A stretch of 64,000 nt of DNA from Marinobacter sp. HL-58 (lineage in GTDB: Bacteria > Pseudomonadota > Gammaproteobacteria > Pseudomonadales > Oleiphilaceae): assembly GCF_001314605.1 (NCBI RefSeq), contig NZ_LIHP01000004.1, forward strand, positions 248,001 to 312,000, given 5' to 3'. Under the pieces are notes generated by a model, which had not been told where the DNA came from, did no database searches, and saw only the letters and a list, made by a program, of their open reading frames with translations. Position numbers and translations under genes: made by a program. Position 1 is the stretch's first letter. Each line of letters opens with the position of its first letter. Below are positions 47,606 to 56,246 of this stretch, in pieces.

Positions 47606-47637
47606 TTCTGGCGGCAGGCGCCCGTTTGCCGCCAGAA
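47606..47637. terminator. Strong hairpin after the outer-membrane protein gene
   Basis: TTCTGGCGGCA (47606-47616) and TGCCGCCAGAA (47627-47637) are perfect 11-base complements around a 10-base loop. No T-run follows in either direction, so it may be a factor-dependent terminator or an mRNA 3'-end stabiliser rather than a classical intrinsic terminator. Confidence 0.45.
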
Positions 47638-47651
47638 TGTCAGGAGTCTTC

Positions 47652-48227
47652 TTGAATCACCTTGCCCATCTCTTTCTTGCACCGGATAGCCCACAGGCCC
47701 GCGTTGGCAGCCTGTTGGGAGATTTCGCCCGCGGCATCGTGCCCGGAGATCTGCCTGATAGGGTCAGGGAAGGGCTCTACCACCACCGGGCGGTGGACGC
47801 ATTCACCGATCGCCATCCTGAAGTTATCGCCAGTAAACGGTTGTTTTCCCCGCAAAGGCGCCGCTTTGCCGGAATTGCCCTGGATATCCTCTATGATCAC
47901 TACCTGTTAAGACACTGGCAACGCTTCAGTCATGTAAACCCGGATACCTTCATTGATCAGGTTTACCGGGAACTGGACCACCATTCGCCACTGATGCCTG
48001 AACCCATGCAGCGGGTAACCCGACAGATCGTCAGGCACGACTGGTTCCATTCCTATATGGAGCTTGAAAATATCGGATATGCTCTGGATCGCGTTGCCGG
48101 TCGTATCCGTTTCCAAAATGCGTTCACCGGCATCATTGAAGAGATTCAAGAGCACGACAATGAACTGGAACGCCGTTTTCTGCATTTTTTTCCTGAACTC
48201 AGGCACTTTGCCAAAGAGGCCCCATAA
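47652..48227 (+). CDS. acpH: Acyl carrier protein phosphodiesterase (AcpH)
   Basis: The 191-residue product begins MNHLAHLFLAPDS and contains RVGSLLGDFARG, HHRAVDAFTDRHP and ALDILYDHYLLRHW. These carry the His/Asp metal ligands of the AcpH family, which removes 4'-phosphopantetheine from acyl carrier protein. TTG 47652 after AGGAG gives the conserved N-terminus; an in-frame ATG 15 bases earlier sits before that site. TAATG overlap couples it to the next gene. Confidence 0.9.
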   Translation: MNHLAHLFLAPDSPQARVGSLLGDFARGIVPGDLPDRVREGLYHHRAVDAFTDRHPEVIASKRLFSPQRRRFAGIALDILYDHYLLRHWQRFSHVNPDTFIDQVYRELDHHSPLMPEPMQRVTRQIVRHDWFHSYMELENIGYALDRVAGRIRFQNAFTGIIEEIQEHDNELERRFLHFFPELRHFAKEAP

Positions 48228-48817
48228 TGTTGCCAAAGCCTGTAAAGTCTATCGCCGCCATGTTGTTACTCACCCCTGCAGTGCTTCTGGCAAATGCCGA
48301 TGATGATGAGAACAGTATTCCTGAGAAGCTCGGGTATGTGGAATGGATCGTACTGGAGGAAACAGGCCTGCGCCTGAAAGCCCGGCTGGACACGGGTGCG
48401 AAAACATCGTCCCTGCATGCCGTCAATGTGGAGGCTTATGAAAAAGACGATGAAGAGTGGGTCAGTTTTCAGCTACCGCTGGCTGACCACAAGGATCAGG
48501 AAAATGGCGATGGTGAGGACCTGGACGAAGTCATCCTCGAGTTTAACTTGCCGGTCGAACGTACTGTGAAGGTCAAACGCAAGGGAGCAGATTCCCAGGA
48601 CCGTTACGTGGTCAACATGGAGTTCTGCATTGCCGGAACCTCTCACTCAACAGAGTTTTCACTCACAGACCGCGGCAAATTCTCCTATCCAGCGCTATTG
48701 GGACGCCGCTTCATGAGTGATGACAATATCCTGACCGACTCATCGGACTCGTTTCTCGCGGAAAAAGAATGTGAACATAAAACCCTGGCAGATTTAGCTG
48801 ACGAACACGGGGAGTGA
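48227..48817 (+). CDS. Periplasmic RimB-like (COG4067) protease-fold protein
   Basis: The 196-residue protein has a signal peptide (IAAMLLLTPAVLLANA) and a retropepsin-like domain of the so-called ATP-dependent zinc protease family, with the aspartic motif LDTGAKTSSLHA. The closing motif LLGRRFM matches these proteins. Cytoplasmic RimB acts on ribosomal modification, but this copy carries a signal peptide, so it acts outside the cytoplasm and has a different, unknown substrate. It overlaps acpH by TAATG. Confidence 0.82.
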   Translation: MLPKPVKSIAAMLLLTPAVLLANADDDENSIPEKLGYVEWIVLEETGLRLKARLDTGAKTSSLHAVNVEAYEKDDEEWVSFQLPLADHKDQENGDGEDLDEVILEFNLPVERTVKVKRKGADSQDRYVVNMEFCIAGTSHSTEFSLTDRGKFSYPALLGRRFMSDDNILTDSSDSFLAEKECEHKTLADLADEHGE

Positions 48818-48915
48818 GTGCACCTCCGTTTGTCTACGCATAGACTGATGCGAATAAATGGTTTATTCTGATACTCATCAATTCGCATGAAGATGGGTAA
48901 CCGGTGGTATCGGCT

Positions 48916-49317
48916 ATGAGCCAGGCACAGAAACTTGAATCCGTTGAAAAAAGCAGCGTCCCCGGCGTTGGCCTGAAGACTGTGTTCACAATTCTGGATC
49001 GTTGGGGCTGCACGGCGGACCAGATTCAGAAAATCCTTCAGATATCACGCCCGGCGTACTACAAATACCGCAAGAATCCGGAACAGGCCAACCTGACCCA
49101 CGACCAGATCGAGAGGCTCAGCTACCTGGTGAATATTCACGGATGCCTGCGAATGATTTTCGAGAACCCCAGGAACGTTTACGGTTTTATGTCCCTGAAA
49201 AACGACAATCCGTACTTCAATGGCAAAAGCCCGCTTGAAATCATCAGTACCGGTCAGTTCTCTGCGCTTTATGAAACCTTCAAGCGCATAGATGCCCTGC
49301 GCGGGGGCTTGTGGTGA
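48916..49317 (+). CDS. MbcA/ParS/Xre-type antitoxin
   Basis: The 133-residue protein has an N-terminal DNA-binding part (VFTILDRWGCTADQIQKILQIS) and the DUF2384-type C-terminal domain (FENPRNVYGFMSLKNDNPYFNGKSPLEII), with the toxin-binding NPYFNGKSP signature. It pairs with the RES-domain gene that overlaps its stop. Members repress their own operon. ATG 48916 is preferred to GTG 48904; neither has a strong ribosome-binding site. Confidence 0.85.
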   Translation: MSQAQKLESVEKSSVPGVGLKTVFTILDRWGCTADQIQKILQISRPAYYKYRKNPEQANLTHDQIERLSYLVNIHGCLRMIFENPRNVYGFMSLKNDNPYFNGKSPLEIISTGQFSALYETFKRIDALRGGLW

Positions 49318-50006
49318 CAGAGTCACTACCACCCCTGAAAACCCTGGAACCAATGACCGGGTTCCGGCTGGTAAACTCGAAGTTCCCACCCATTCATCTG
49401 TTTGATGACGTCGCAGACGAAAGCGAATTCGAGCAGTTGTACCAATTGCAAGCCATGACGAACCCGCGGATTCAGACAGAGGTGGGCAACCTTAACCTGA
49501 TCCGGCGCTCTGACATTCCGTTTGGCATCACCGGTTGTTCTTACGCCATCAGCCCGTTTACCCACGTGAACCCTGAAGGCAGCCGTTTCAGCGATGGCCA
49601 GTTCGGCGTTCTTTACCTGGCAGACTCCATGGCAACCTCGATAGCCGAAGTGTCGTATCACCAGGGGCGCTATTGGGCAGGCGTTCACGGGCTGGATTAT
49701 GACCGGCTGGTTTTTCGCGGACTGAAATTCAGGGTCGGGCAGATGGAGTGTCACGACGCCACGACCCTGCCTGAGACTGACCCAATCTATGCCCCGGAAA
49801 GCTATGCCGCGTCCAGAGTCCTCGGGCAGGCACTTTATAAATCCGGCGCGGAAAGCTTGCAATACCATTCAGTGCGCCGACCGGGCGCTACCTGCTGGGG
49901 ACTGTTCACACCCAGGCACATCACAAGCGTTATTCAGAGTACCCATTTCGAGTTCATCTGGGACGGGCAGGCCATCAGCGCCATTCACCGGGTCAGCCTG
50001 GTCTGA
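49314..50006 (+). CDS. RES-domain toxin (NAD+-degrading type)
   Basis: The 230-residue protein has the Arg-Glu-Ser pattern of RES toxins: Arg in FRLVNSKFPP (about residue 20), the core FGVLYLADSMATSIAEVSYH with Tyr and Glu, and a later Ser in YAASRVLG. RES toxins degrade NAD+ in the cytoplasm. GTG 49314 overlaps the antitoxin stop (GTGA), six bases after a GGGGG run; GTG 49311 is the alternative. The gene order antitoxin then toxin is usual for this family. Confidence 0.85.
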   Translation: MTESLPPLKTLEPMTGFRLVNSKFPPIHLFDDVADESEFEQLYQLQAMTNPRIQTEVGNLNLIRRSDIPFGITGCSYAISPFTHVNPEGSRFSDGQFGVLYLADSMATSIAEVSYHQGRYWAGVHGLDYDRLVFRGLKFRVGQMECHDATTLPETDPIYAPESYAASRVLGQALYKSGAESLQYHSVRRPGATCWGLFTPRHITSVIQSTHFEFIWDGQAISAIHRVSLV

Positions 50007-50084
50007 CATTCAACGGCGCCGAAAGCGACTATGATGTACTTGATAACCAAGAAGAACCAGCCATAGTAAAAGGGAAGCGCGGAA

Positions 50085-50627
50085 ATGGTCGGCAAAAAGG
50101 GCGGTACGAAGAAGTACCTCATAAGAGATGCCATAGAGGAAGACCTGACCGTCATGGTTGAGTTTCTGGCCCGTTTAGCCCTGCACGTAGCCGACGCGCC
50201 GCCCCAGGATCTGACAGAGGACGAGCGAAACCGGCTTATTGAAGTAATGCAGTCGTCCCTGACGGACGGGAACAAACAACTGGTGGTGGCCGAGGTGCCC
50301 GGGGTGGGCCTGGTCGGAATGGGGTATATCTATCTCATTCGCAGCCAGGGTATCTGGGAGCAGACCAGCCATGTAGAGTTCAGGTCCGCGTTCATTGACG
50401 ACGTGTGGGTAGAGCCGGAGTTCCGGAAACTGGGGATTTTCCCTGACCTGCTTCGCAGGCTGGTGTCATTCGCCGAGAGCCATGGCGCCTACGAACTGAT
50501 CCTTGAGTATTCGGCATCCAACAAGGAAGCCAGGGCGGCATGGAGCAGGCTTGGTTTTAAAACCATCGGCATACGTGCCGCAGCGTTAACAAGCTCGGTG
50601 CAGGAAGCTCTGAGAAATCGGCCCTGA
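50085..50627 (+). CDS. GNAT family N-acetyltransferase
   Basis: The 180-residue protein has a GNAT fold with the acetyl-CoA region DDVWVEPEFRKLGIFPDLLRRL and C-terminal ASNKEARAAWSRLGFKTIG. A basic N-terminus MVGKKGGTKKY precedes the domain. The substrate is not evident. It is 24 bases from the histone-deacetylase-like gene in the same direction, so acetylation and deacetylation enzymes may be co-expressed (inference). Confidence 0.84.
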   Translation: MVGKKGGTKKYLIRDAIEEDLTVMVEFLARLALHVADAPPQDLTEDERNRLIEVMQSSLTDGNKQLVVAEVPGVGLVGMGYIYLIRSQGIWEQTSHVEFRSAFIDDVWVEPEFRKLGIFPDLLRRLVSFAESHGAYELILEYSASNKEARAAWSRLGFKTIGIRAAALTSSVQEALRNRP

Positions 50628-50651
50628 AAGCAGGGCTCAAAGGAGGCGCGA

Positions 50652-51752
50652 GTGTTAGGTGATCGAACGGTCAATGTTTTTACAGATGAAATCATGTTGG
50701 GCCATGATCCCAAGGTGGATCTGCCATTTGTTCCAAGCCGTGTAGAAAAGCGGGTCCGGCATATCCTGAAGGATCTGGACTTCAAATGGAGCTACCCGGA
50801 GCACCCCGGCCGCCTGACCGCCATTACGGAGTACCTGGAGAAAAACCCCATCCCGGGTGTTGAGTTCAAGTCCGGCGGCAGCGCTACCTACAATCAGCTT
50901 GCCAGGGTACATACGGCCTCTTACCTCGACCACGTATTTTCATTGTCAGGCCAGAGCGCCTGGCTCGACGCGGACACTACCGCGGTTTCACCGAACAGTA
51001 TCAACGCGGCCCTGGCCGCTGCCGGCAACGCAATTGCGGCGGTAGAAAGTGTGATCAAAGGGGAATGCCAAAGCGCATTCGCCCTGGTGCGCCCGCCCGG
51101 CCATCACGCGGAGCCCGTAAGAGCCCGGGGCTTCTGTATTTTTAACAATGTTGCCGTAGCGGCAGCCCACGCCCTGGCAAGACTGGGATGTGAGCGGGTA
51201 CTGATTGTCGACTGGGATGCACACCACGGCAACGGCACCCAGGACATCTTCTGGGCCGATCCTGATGTACTGTTCTTCGACACCCATTGTGCCGCGCCGT
51301 TCTATCCCGGATCGGGCCACCTGGAAGAAGTCGGGGCAGGTTTTGGCGAGGGTTACACAATCAATGTCCCGCTTCCGGAATCAGCCGGAGATGTCGCATT
51401 TGAAAAGGTCTACCGCGATATACTGGTTCCGGCCGCCGAACACTTCAAACCGGATCTTGTGCTGGTATCGGCCGGGTTTGATCCCCACCGCAATGATTTG
51501 GCGCTTAACCTGACCTACGACGGCTTCAAGGTCATTACCCGAATCGTACAGGACATTGCAGAGCAGCACTGTCAGGGCCGTCTGGCGTTCATATTGGAAG
51601 GCGGCTACAACCTGACGTCCCTCGCAAAGGGTGTTCATGCCGTACTGGAGGTTCTTTCCGGTGGGAATGTACCTGAGGTGTTTGAAACGGGGGTGAAAGA
51701 AGCTGAATACGCCGCCGAGTTTCACCGCTCCGCTTTCAGCGACGATGAGTGA
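50652..51752 (+). CDS. Histone deacetylase family protein (AcuC/APAH-like)
   Basis: The 366-residue zinc amidohydrolase begins with GTG 50652 after AAAGGAGG. It has the His pair in RPPGHHAEPV, the zinc-binding DWDAHHGNGTQDIF, and Asp in VSAGFDPHRND, with Tyr in LEGGYNLTSLA. Bacterial members deacetylate proteins, acetylpolyamines or other acetylamides. The adjacent GNAT gene makes an opposing acetylation pair possible. Confidence 0.92.
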   Translation: MLGDRTVNVFTDEIMLGHDPKVDLPFVPSRVEKRVRHILKDLDFKWSYPEHPGRLTAITEYLEKNPIPGVEFKSGGSATYNQLARVHTASYLDHVFSLSGQSAWLDADTTAVSPNSINAALAAAGNAIAAVESVIKGECQSAFALVRPPGHHAEPVRARGFCIFNNVAVAAAHALARLGCERVLIVDWDAHHGNGTQDIFWADPDVLFFDTHCAAPFYPGSGHLEEVGAGFGEGYTINVPLPESAGDVAFEKVYRDILVPAAEHFKPDLVLVSAGFDPHRNDLALNLTYDGFKVITRIVQDIAEQHCQGRLAFILEGGYNLTSLAKGVHAVLEVLSGGNVPEVFETGVKEAEYAAEFHRSAFSDDE

Positions 51753-51831
51753 CCGGACGAATTGACGAAAACGCCCTTTGTCCCGGCCGTCAGATGGCAG
51801 GGGCAAAGGGCAGGGCGGTCAGGCAGGGCTT

Positions 51832-53139
51832 CTAGACATAGAAGTCCAGCTCTTCCTGAGCTTTCAGCAAATCCCGCATCTTGATGGGGTCGTCACCAAA
51901 GAAGAAGACGAGGCCCCAGTGGGTACCGAAGGCTGACCGGTCAGGGACAGTGGCCTCTGTCGGTTCGTGCAATTCGTGTGAACGGAAGTAGGGATGCTCA
52001 ATCGTTTCTTTGGGCATTTCCAGTTTGCTGACCACACGACGCCTTGGATACACGCCGAAGCACCCTGCGTAACCTTTTGCATCCACCACCTCGCGAGGGA
52101 AAAAGCTGTCCACTTCTTCTTTGGTACTTTTGGGATCGAACACCAACATGGAAGCCTGGTACGCATTGAACCCATAAGCCATTTCGATCAGCTCGAAAGC
52201 CTTGAATCCGGGCGGGCGGTAAGCAACCTCGCCAAAGTACATTTCGCCATCTGCGGTGACGAAGTACTCGGGATGGATTAAGCCGAACTGAATGTCGAAC
52301 GTTTTGATCAACAATTCGATCTGCTTGGTGATCGCATTGCGCCAACTCTCGAGTTGAGCGGTAGCCGGCACGAATACCGAGTACCCCAAGGTTACGTACT
52401 CCGAGATGTTGAGAAACTTGATCTTGCCGTCGTGGATCCAGGCCTCAACGGCGAATTCCCAGCCATCCAGGTGACTTTCCATCAGCAGGGGATATTCCTC
52501 TGCCGGGATACTATCGATTTCTTCTATCTTACGGATCATCCGGTGGCCCAGGCAGCCGGCCTTGTCGAATGCCTTGACGTGAATCGGGTCATCCGGGTCG
52601 CCATCGAGCTTGAGCAGCGTCTGGTTGACGCGCTTCATGAATCGGACGATGTCCTCTTTTTCGTGGGCCTCCTCAAAGATCCCGACACGGATGCCACCAA
52701 GCTGGGCACGCCGCTTCATCAACGCCTTGTCCCGGAACAGAATGGACTGCCCATACATGCGAGGACTGTTCAGCAGGACGGAGTTGATGGCGCCGGACCA
52801 CTCGACGGTTTCCTCGAACAGTGGAATCGCGACATCCACACCTTCGGTTTTCAGTCGCTCCGCAATTTCCAGGGACCGATCATTAAGCCGGATAAAATCC
52901 CACGGAATGAAAGGTATCTTGTTGACTTCGCAGAAATCCGCAGCCCATTCGGGAGCAACAACGATATAGCGGCGGTCAAACTTCTGTGCCGCCTTGATCG
53001 CATTGACACTCCAGCCGAGCAGGGCAATGTAGCCCTTGTTCGGATCCTTGGGCGTTTCGGTGCCTTTCACCGAATCCATCTCCGGATCAAGCCAGGCGGC
53101 TTTATCTGGGGATACCTGAGTTTCTGATGTTATCGACAT
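51832..53139 (-). CDS. ATP-grasp domain protein
   Basis: The 435-residue protein contains an ATP-grasp fold. A preATP-grasp part (GYIALLGWSVNAIKAAQKFD) is followed by the nucleotide-binding core (HVKAFDKAGCLGHRMIRKIEEI) and the metal-binding site around GLIHPEYFVTADGEMYFGEVAYRPPG. ATP-grasp enzymes form amide or thioester bonds via acyl-phosphates. A clear AAGGAGAA site fixes ATG 53139; the frame upstream to 53424 is not conserved-looking. It is divergent from the large unknown gene at 53453. I do not recognise a specific family. Confidence 0.82.
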   Translation of the reverse strand: MSITSETQVSPDKAAWLDPEMDSVKGTETPKDPNKGYIALLGWSVNAIKAAQKFDRRYIVVAPEWAADFCEVNKIPFIPWDFIRLNDRSLEIAERLKTEGVDVAIPLFEETVEWSGAINSVLLNSPRMYGQSILFRDKALMKRRAQLGGIRVGIFEEAHEKEDIVRFMKRVNQTLLKLDGDPDDPIHVKAFDKAGCLGHRMIRKIEEIDSIPAEEYPLLMESHLDGWEFAVEAWIHDGKIKFLNISEYVTLGYSVFVPATAQLESWRNAITKQIELLIKTFDIQFGLIHPEYFVTADGEMYFGEVAYRPPGFKAFELIEMAYGFNAYQASMLVFDPKSTKEEVDSFFPREVVDAKGYAGCFGVYPRRRVVSKLEMPKETIEHPYFRSHELHEPTEATVPDRSAFGTHWGLVFFFGDDPIKMRDLLKAQEELDFYV

Positions 53140-53452
53140 TCGATGTTCTCCTTGCCGGTCAGCCTGGAAAAACTGCGCCGACATTGGTGCGCACCAGGTA
53201 AACCAAGCCTTTAGACAATGTCGCTTACGGAGGGTTGAGTGGCCCAGAGCAAAGCGAGGTGCATGAGTACATGCATGAATGTGTCGCTGGGCGGATACAG
53301 CGGGTTTATGCTTCCCAACCGTCACTTTCAATATAGTCGCTCTGGTTACAAATAGAAACGAAAGTGCCGGAATCGTTTGCTTATGGAAGGCCTTAAGAGC
53401 ATCGTTGAGTAATGGACGATTCAAAGTGGCTTATCGACTAAGCAAGGAAAGC
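53140..53452. promoter_or_regulatory. Divergent intergenic region with a 12-bp perfect palindrome
   Basis: This 313-base gap between the ATP-grasp gene and the large unknown gene holds TGGTGCGCACCA at 53185-53196, a perfect palindrome and candidate operator. It also holds a smaller dyad GCATG-agta-CATGC at 53261-53274. It presumably contains both promoters; none is clear enough to name. No small gene with a good start is seen. Confidence 0.4.
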
Positions 53453-55436
53453 ATGGTGACTATCCCGGGTTCTGATCCAGCAACCAACGCATCTGTTTCA
53501 GCGTTTGACGAGGCTCTGGATCAGCTTGCGTTCACGCACCAGAGCGATTCGCTGGCACCAAATACCGAAGTGCTGGAAGCGGCACTGATTGTTATGGAAG
53601 CTCCGGGCGGACTCGACGCGCTCTACGCCCGGGTACCGGCAATGGAAGCGAAGGGCGTCTTTACCAACAGTGACTGGGACCAGCCCGCCATTCTGCGTCC
53701 AGCATTGGCGGTACGCACGCTGCGCCAGGGAGCCCCCGCCTACACGTGCATTGAGGCCCTGAGCGAACTGCGCCTGCTGGCAGTGGCTATGGGAGACTAC
53801 CTTCATCCCGGCATTTCAGCAGAGCAGGCCAGGAATTTTCTGACCCAGGTGACAGCACTGAATCTGGACCTGCTTTCCGGTCAGATGAGCGAAGCGGATC
53901 GCGAGCGACCGCAGGGGCTGGGGCAGATCGTCAGCGCATTATATCAGTACCTGCTGAACAGGCTGGGCTACGAGAGTATTCTCGACAGCCTGGTGGATGA
54001 AGTGCACCGCCTGCTGGCACAGCGCCCGATACAGACTGACAGTATCAAGCAGATGGTCAGCCAGATTGCCAAGTGCCTTTTTGATCCGGAAATCGAAACC
54101 TCGGGAATGGACAAAGCCGCACGCCTCGTTGGCGCTTTATTCGGCCCGACATCCGGTTGCCGCGATGATCCGGGCTTTGCGGTTTATGGCGAACGCCTGG
54201 CTGCTATGGACGAAATCGCGTTATCGGAAGAAGCCCAGGGTTTCGCCAGTGCCATGCATGGAACCGGAATGGTTTCTCCCTACCATCCCATGCTGTTAAG
54301 ACACTTGCGTGGGCATCGGGATGACCTGATCCCTCTGGCACTGGGCCTGAGCATCACCGGTAATGATGTCCTCCAGTGCTATCGGCAGATTGTGCTCGAA
54401 CTGATTGACGAAGTCGTTCATCCTGAAACCTGTCAGGCTGTCTATGGCCTGGCCATGTTCCTTGAACGCGGCTCTCTGTTCACGCCGCCGGTAGCGTCGG
54501 GCTTGTGGCGGCAACTCGGACTGAACCTGTGCCAGACAGCATCCGACAAGCTGGCCACGGTTTTCGGTGATGCGCATCCACCCCGGGTTTATCTGCTGGC
54601 CGGTGTACTGAGCCTGCTGGGACAACCCCTCGGGATCGGCCAGGGCAATAATCCGACCTGCCAGTCTGTTATCGGACTTTCCATGTGGTCATTCAACGAC
54701 GCGGACTTTCTGTTGCAGTTGGTGGCCTGGGCTGCACGGGATGATGATGTCGTCATGCGGTTCGAAGGTCAGCATATTAATTCCCGACACCTGGAAGCCG
54801 GCCTCGCGAAGGCACCGCCAACCGATGTGGACCCGGTTTCGTTGATTCTGATACCTCATCTTGACCGCATTTATGGCGAAATGGGCCGCCTGTGCGGTGT
54901 GCGCGATGATGACCTGCATCGCTGGATAAACCCGGAAATGTACGGCTGGTGGGTAGGGCTGGGATTTCTCAGCGTCATCAGCCGGCAGACAGGGAAAATT
55001 CATGAATATGAGGACTTTATCCGCCATTTTTATGCCAGCTACCATCCTTACTATAACGGCAATATACCCGTTATCCATCCACAGCCCGCTGGTATTGCTG
55101 TCACCGACAGTGGAGGGCGCCTGGTCGGACGCCATTGCCATAACCATCGTTCGCGTCAACCTTGATCGCGCCAGCGAAATACGCGTCTATTTTTTCAACC
55201 CCAACAATGACAGCGGCCAGGACTGGGGCCAGGACATTAACTGTTCAACCCAGAGTAATGGCGAGCGCTATGGCGAGGCATCACTGCCATTCGCAGAATT
55301 TGCATCACGTTTGTGCGTATTTCACTACGATTCAAGAGAACTGGGGAGCCTTTCACTGGTTCCAGAAGGGGACGTCGCCCGCGCCACAGAACTCGGTCGC
55401 AACAGTTGGGCTGCAAGTTACGAATCGGGCGCCTGA
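53453..55436 (+). pseudogene. Large unknown protein, frameshifted near the 3' end
   Basis: The main frame starts at ATG 53453 after AAGGAAA and would give 570 residues, ending at 55165 with an unlike tail (GRHCHNHRSRQP). From about 55120 the next frame carries natural-looking sequence to 55436 (WSDAIAITIVRVNLDRASEIRVYFFNPNNDSGQDWG, given in two parts: first IVRVNLDRASE, then FFNPNNDSGQDWG). One extra base near 55110-55135 would restore a protein of about 660 residues. The protein is helical and cytoplasmic-looking, without a recognised domain. It is divergent from the ATP-grasp gene, so the pair may work together. The shift could be real decay, programmed frameshifting or a sequence error. 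Confidence 0.65.
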
Positions 55437-55492
55437 TATCGGTAGCGCTTTACCGCCGAAGGACCATACGTTGGTTGGTAGAATAATATTGT

Positions 55493-55520
55493 ATTTAACA
55501 TAATATACATTATGCGCAGT
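55493..55520 (-). other. dif: XerC/XerD dif site (chromosome dimer resolution site)
   Basis: The XerD arm ATTTAACATAA (55493-55503) is the exact complement of the E. coli XerD arm. The central six bases are TATACA (55504-55509). The XerC arm TTATGCGCAGT (55510-55520) differs from the E. coli arm only in the outer two bases. At 26 of 28 positions identical to E. coli dif, this is very likely the chromosomal dif and marks the replication terminus. In the E. coli reading direction it lies on the minus strand. Confidence 0.85.
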
Positions 55521-55754
55521 ATGGTGTGCCGTTTGTGCCGGTTTTGAGGCACCTCGGCCAACAAGGAACCCCCCGCGTGCGGGTGCCCCCCTTGTTCTGC
55601 GACTGGCTCGAAATCAGCGTTCGGAACCATGAAATGGCCTGTAGCCCTTGTGCCCCTTGGCTTTCAGGGATTTTCGGGGCCTCTCATTGGGCTCAAATTT
55701 GAGGGGGGGCGGCGGATTTTGGAGTTTGTACCCCCCCTATTAGAGCGAGGGGGG

Positions 55755-55967
55755 TTAGCATCGAGTTTCGCGCACCAGATTTCGGTGTAAACTTCTCCCG
55801 TAGTCCATTTTGAGAGATCCGATCCCACTAGGTGCGCCAACACCGATGATGTGGGATTTCTCATTCTTAAAGCCTGCTTGGTATGCCCAGGCGAATTCTT
55901 CACCCGGGGGAATATCGAACCCGGCCTTGCCGGGTTGATTCCACTGTAGGCCTTCTCTGGACGGCGA
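55755..55967 (-). pseudogene. Open fragment in the phage remnant, minus strand
   Basis: A 70-codon stretch without stop or upstream ATG has natural-looking sequence, for example GKAGFDIPPGEEFAWAYQAGF and NEKSHIIGVGAPSG. It runs from an in-frame stop at 55968-55970 to TAA at 55755-55757. It overlaps a hairpin region. I do not recognise it; it may be the 3' end of a phage gene that lost its start, or chance. The competing minus frame (55664-56017) looks less protein-like. Confidence 0.3.
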
Positions 55968-55992
55968 TTAAACGCCGTGGCGGGATTCCCGC
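55918..55992. other. Three consecutive perfect hairpins in the phage remnant
   Basis: Stem 1: AACCCGGC (55918-55925) and GCCGGGTT (55929-55936), three-base loop. Stem 2: ACGGCG (55961-55966) and CGCCGT (55973-55978), six-base loop. Stem 3: GCGGG (55980-55984) and CCCGC (55988-55992), three-base loop. Such clusters occur in the intergenic region of filamentous phages, where they serve strand origin, nicking or packaging. Stem 1 could also be a terminator. Confidence 0.45.
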
Positions 55993-56005
55993 TGGAGTTC
56001 GAGCC

Positions 56006-56197
56006 ATGCCATCCCATTTCTCAATGACCAAAGACGAGCAACTCACCTTCCTGCGTTTGCCGGTCAAATTGCGGGGAACCTATGTCACTTGGCTGATGGG
56101 ATACAACCCCTACTTCCTGATGTCCCGCGAAACCTACTACCGCCATAAACGGGAGCTACTGTCGACTTTTGGGATCGATATTTCGCATAGGGTGTGA
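56006..56197 (+). pseudogene. C-terminal fragment of phage/plasmid replication protein, gene II/X family
   Basis: The 63-residue frame from ATG 56006 ends with the C-terminal module of gene II/X replication initiators: LRLPVKLRGTYVTWL, then SRETYYRHKRELLSTFGIDI, in which a Leu-rich helix, xTYYRHK and a final GIDI are the family pattern. The nickase domain is missing, so it cannot initiate rolling-circle replication. The frame is open upstream to 55883 without family similarity. A TGGAG lies nine bases before ATG 56006, so a short peptide could still be made. Confidence 0.65.
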
Positions 56198-56218
56198 CTC
56201 GAAAATCCCTTTAAAAAC

Positions 56219-56246
56219 AGACTATTGAATATACATTATGCGCAGT
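56219..56246 (-). other. Right half-dif / phage attachment site
   Basis: TATACA (56230-56235) and TTATGCGCAGT (56236-56246) repeat the central and XerC parts of dif exactly. The XerD side (AGACTATTGAA, 56219-56229) matches the dif XerD arm in only a few positions. This pattern fits an att site carried in by a dif-using phage and is unlikely to support dimer resolution alone. Confidence 0.65.

Noticed and set aside
55664..56017. 117-codon minus-strand open frame in the phage relic
   Set aside because: Its peptide is Pro/Arg/Asn-rich and irregular; the neighbouring minus frame looks more protein-like over the same bases.
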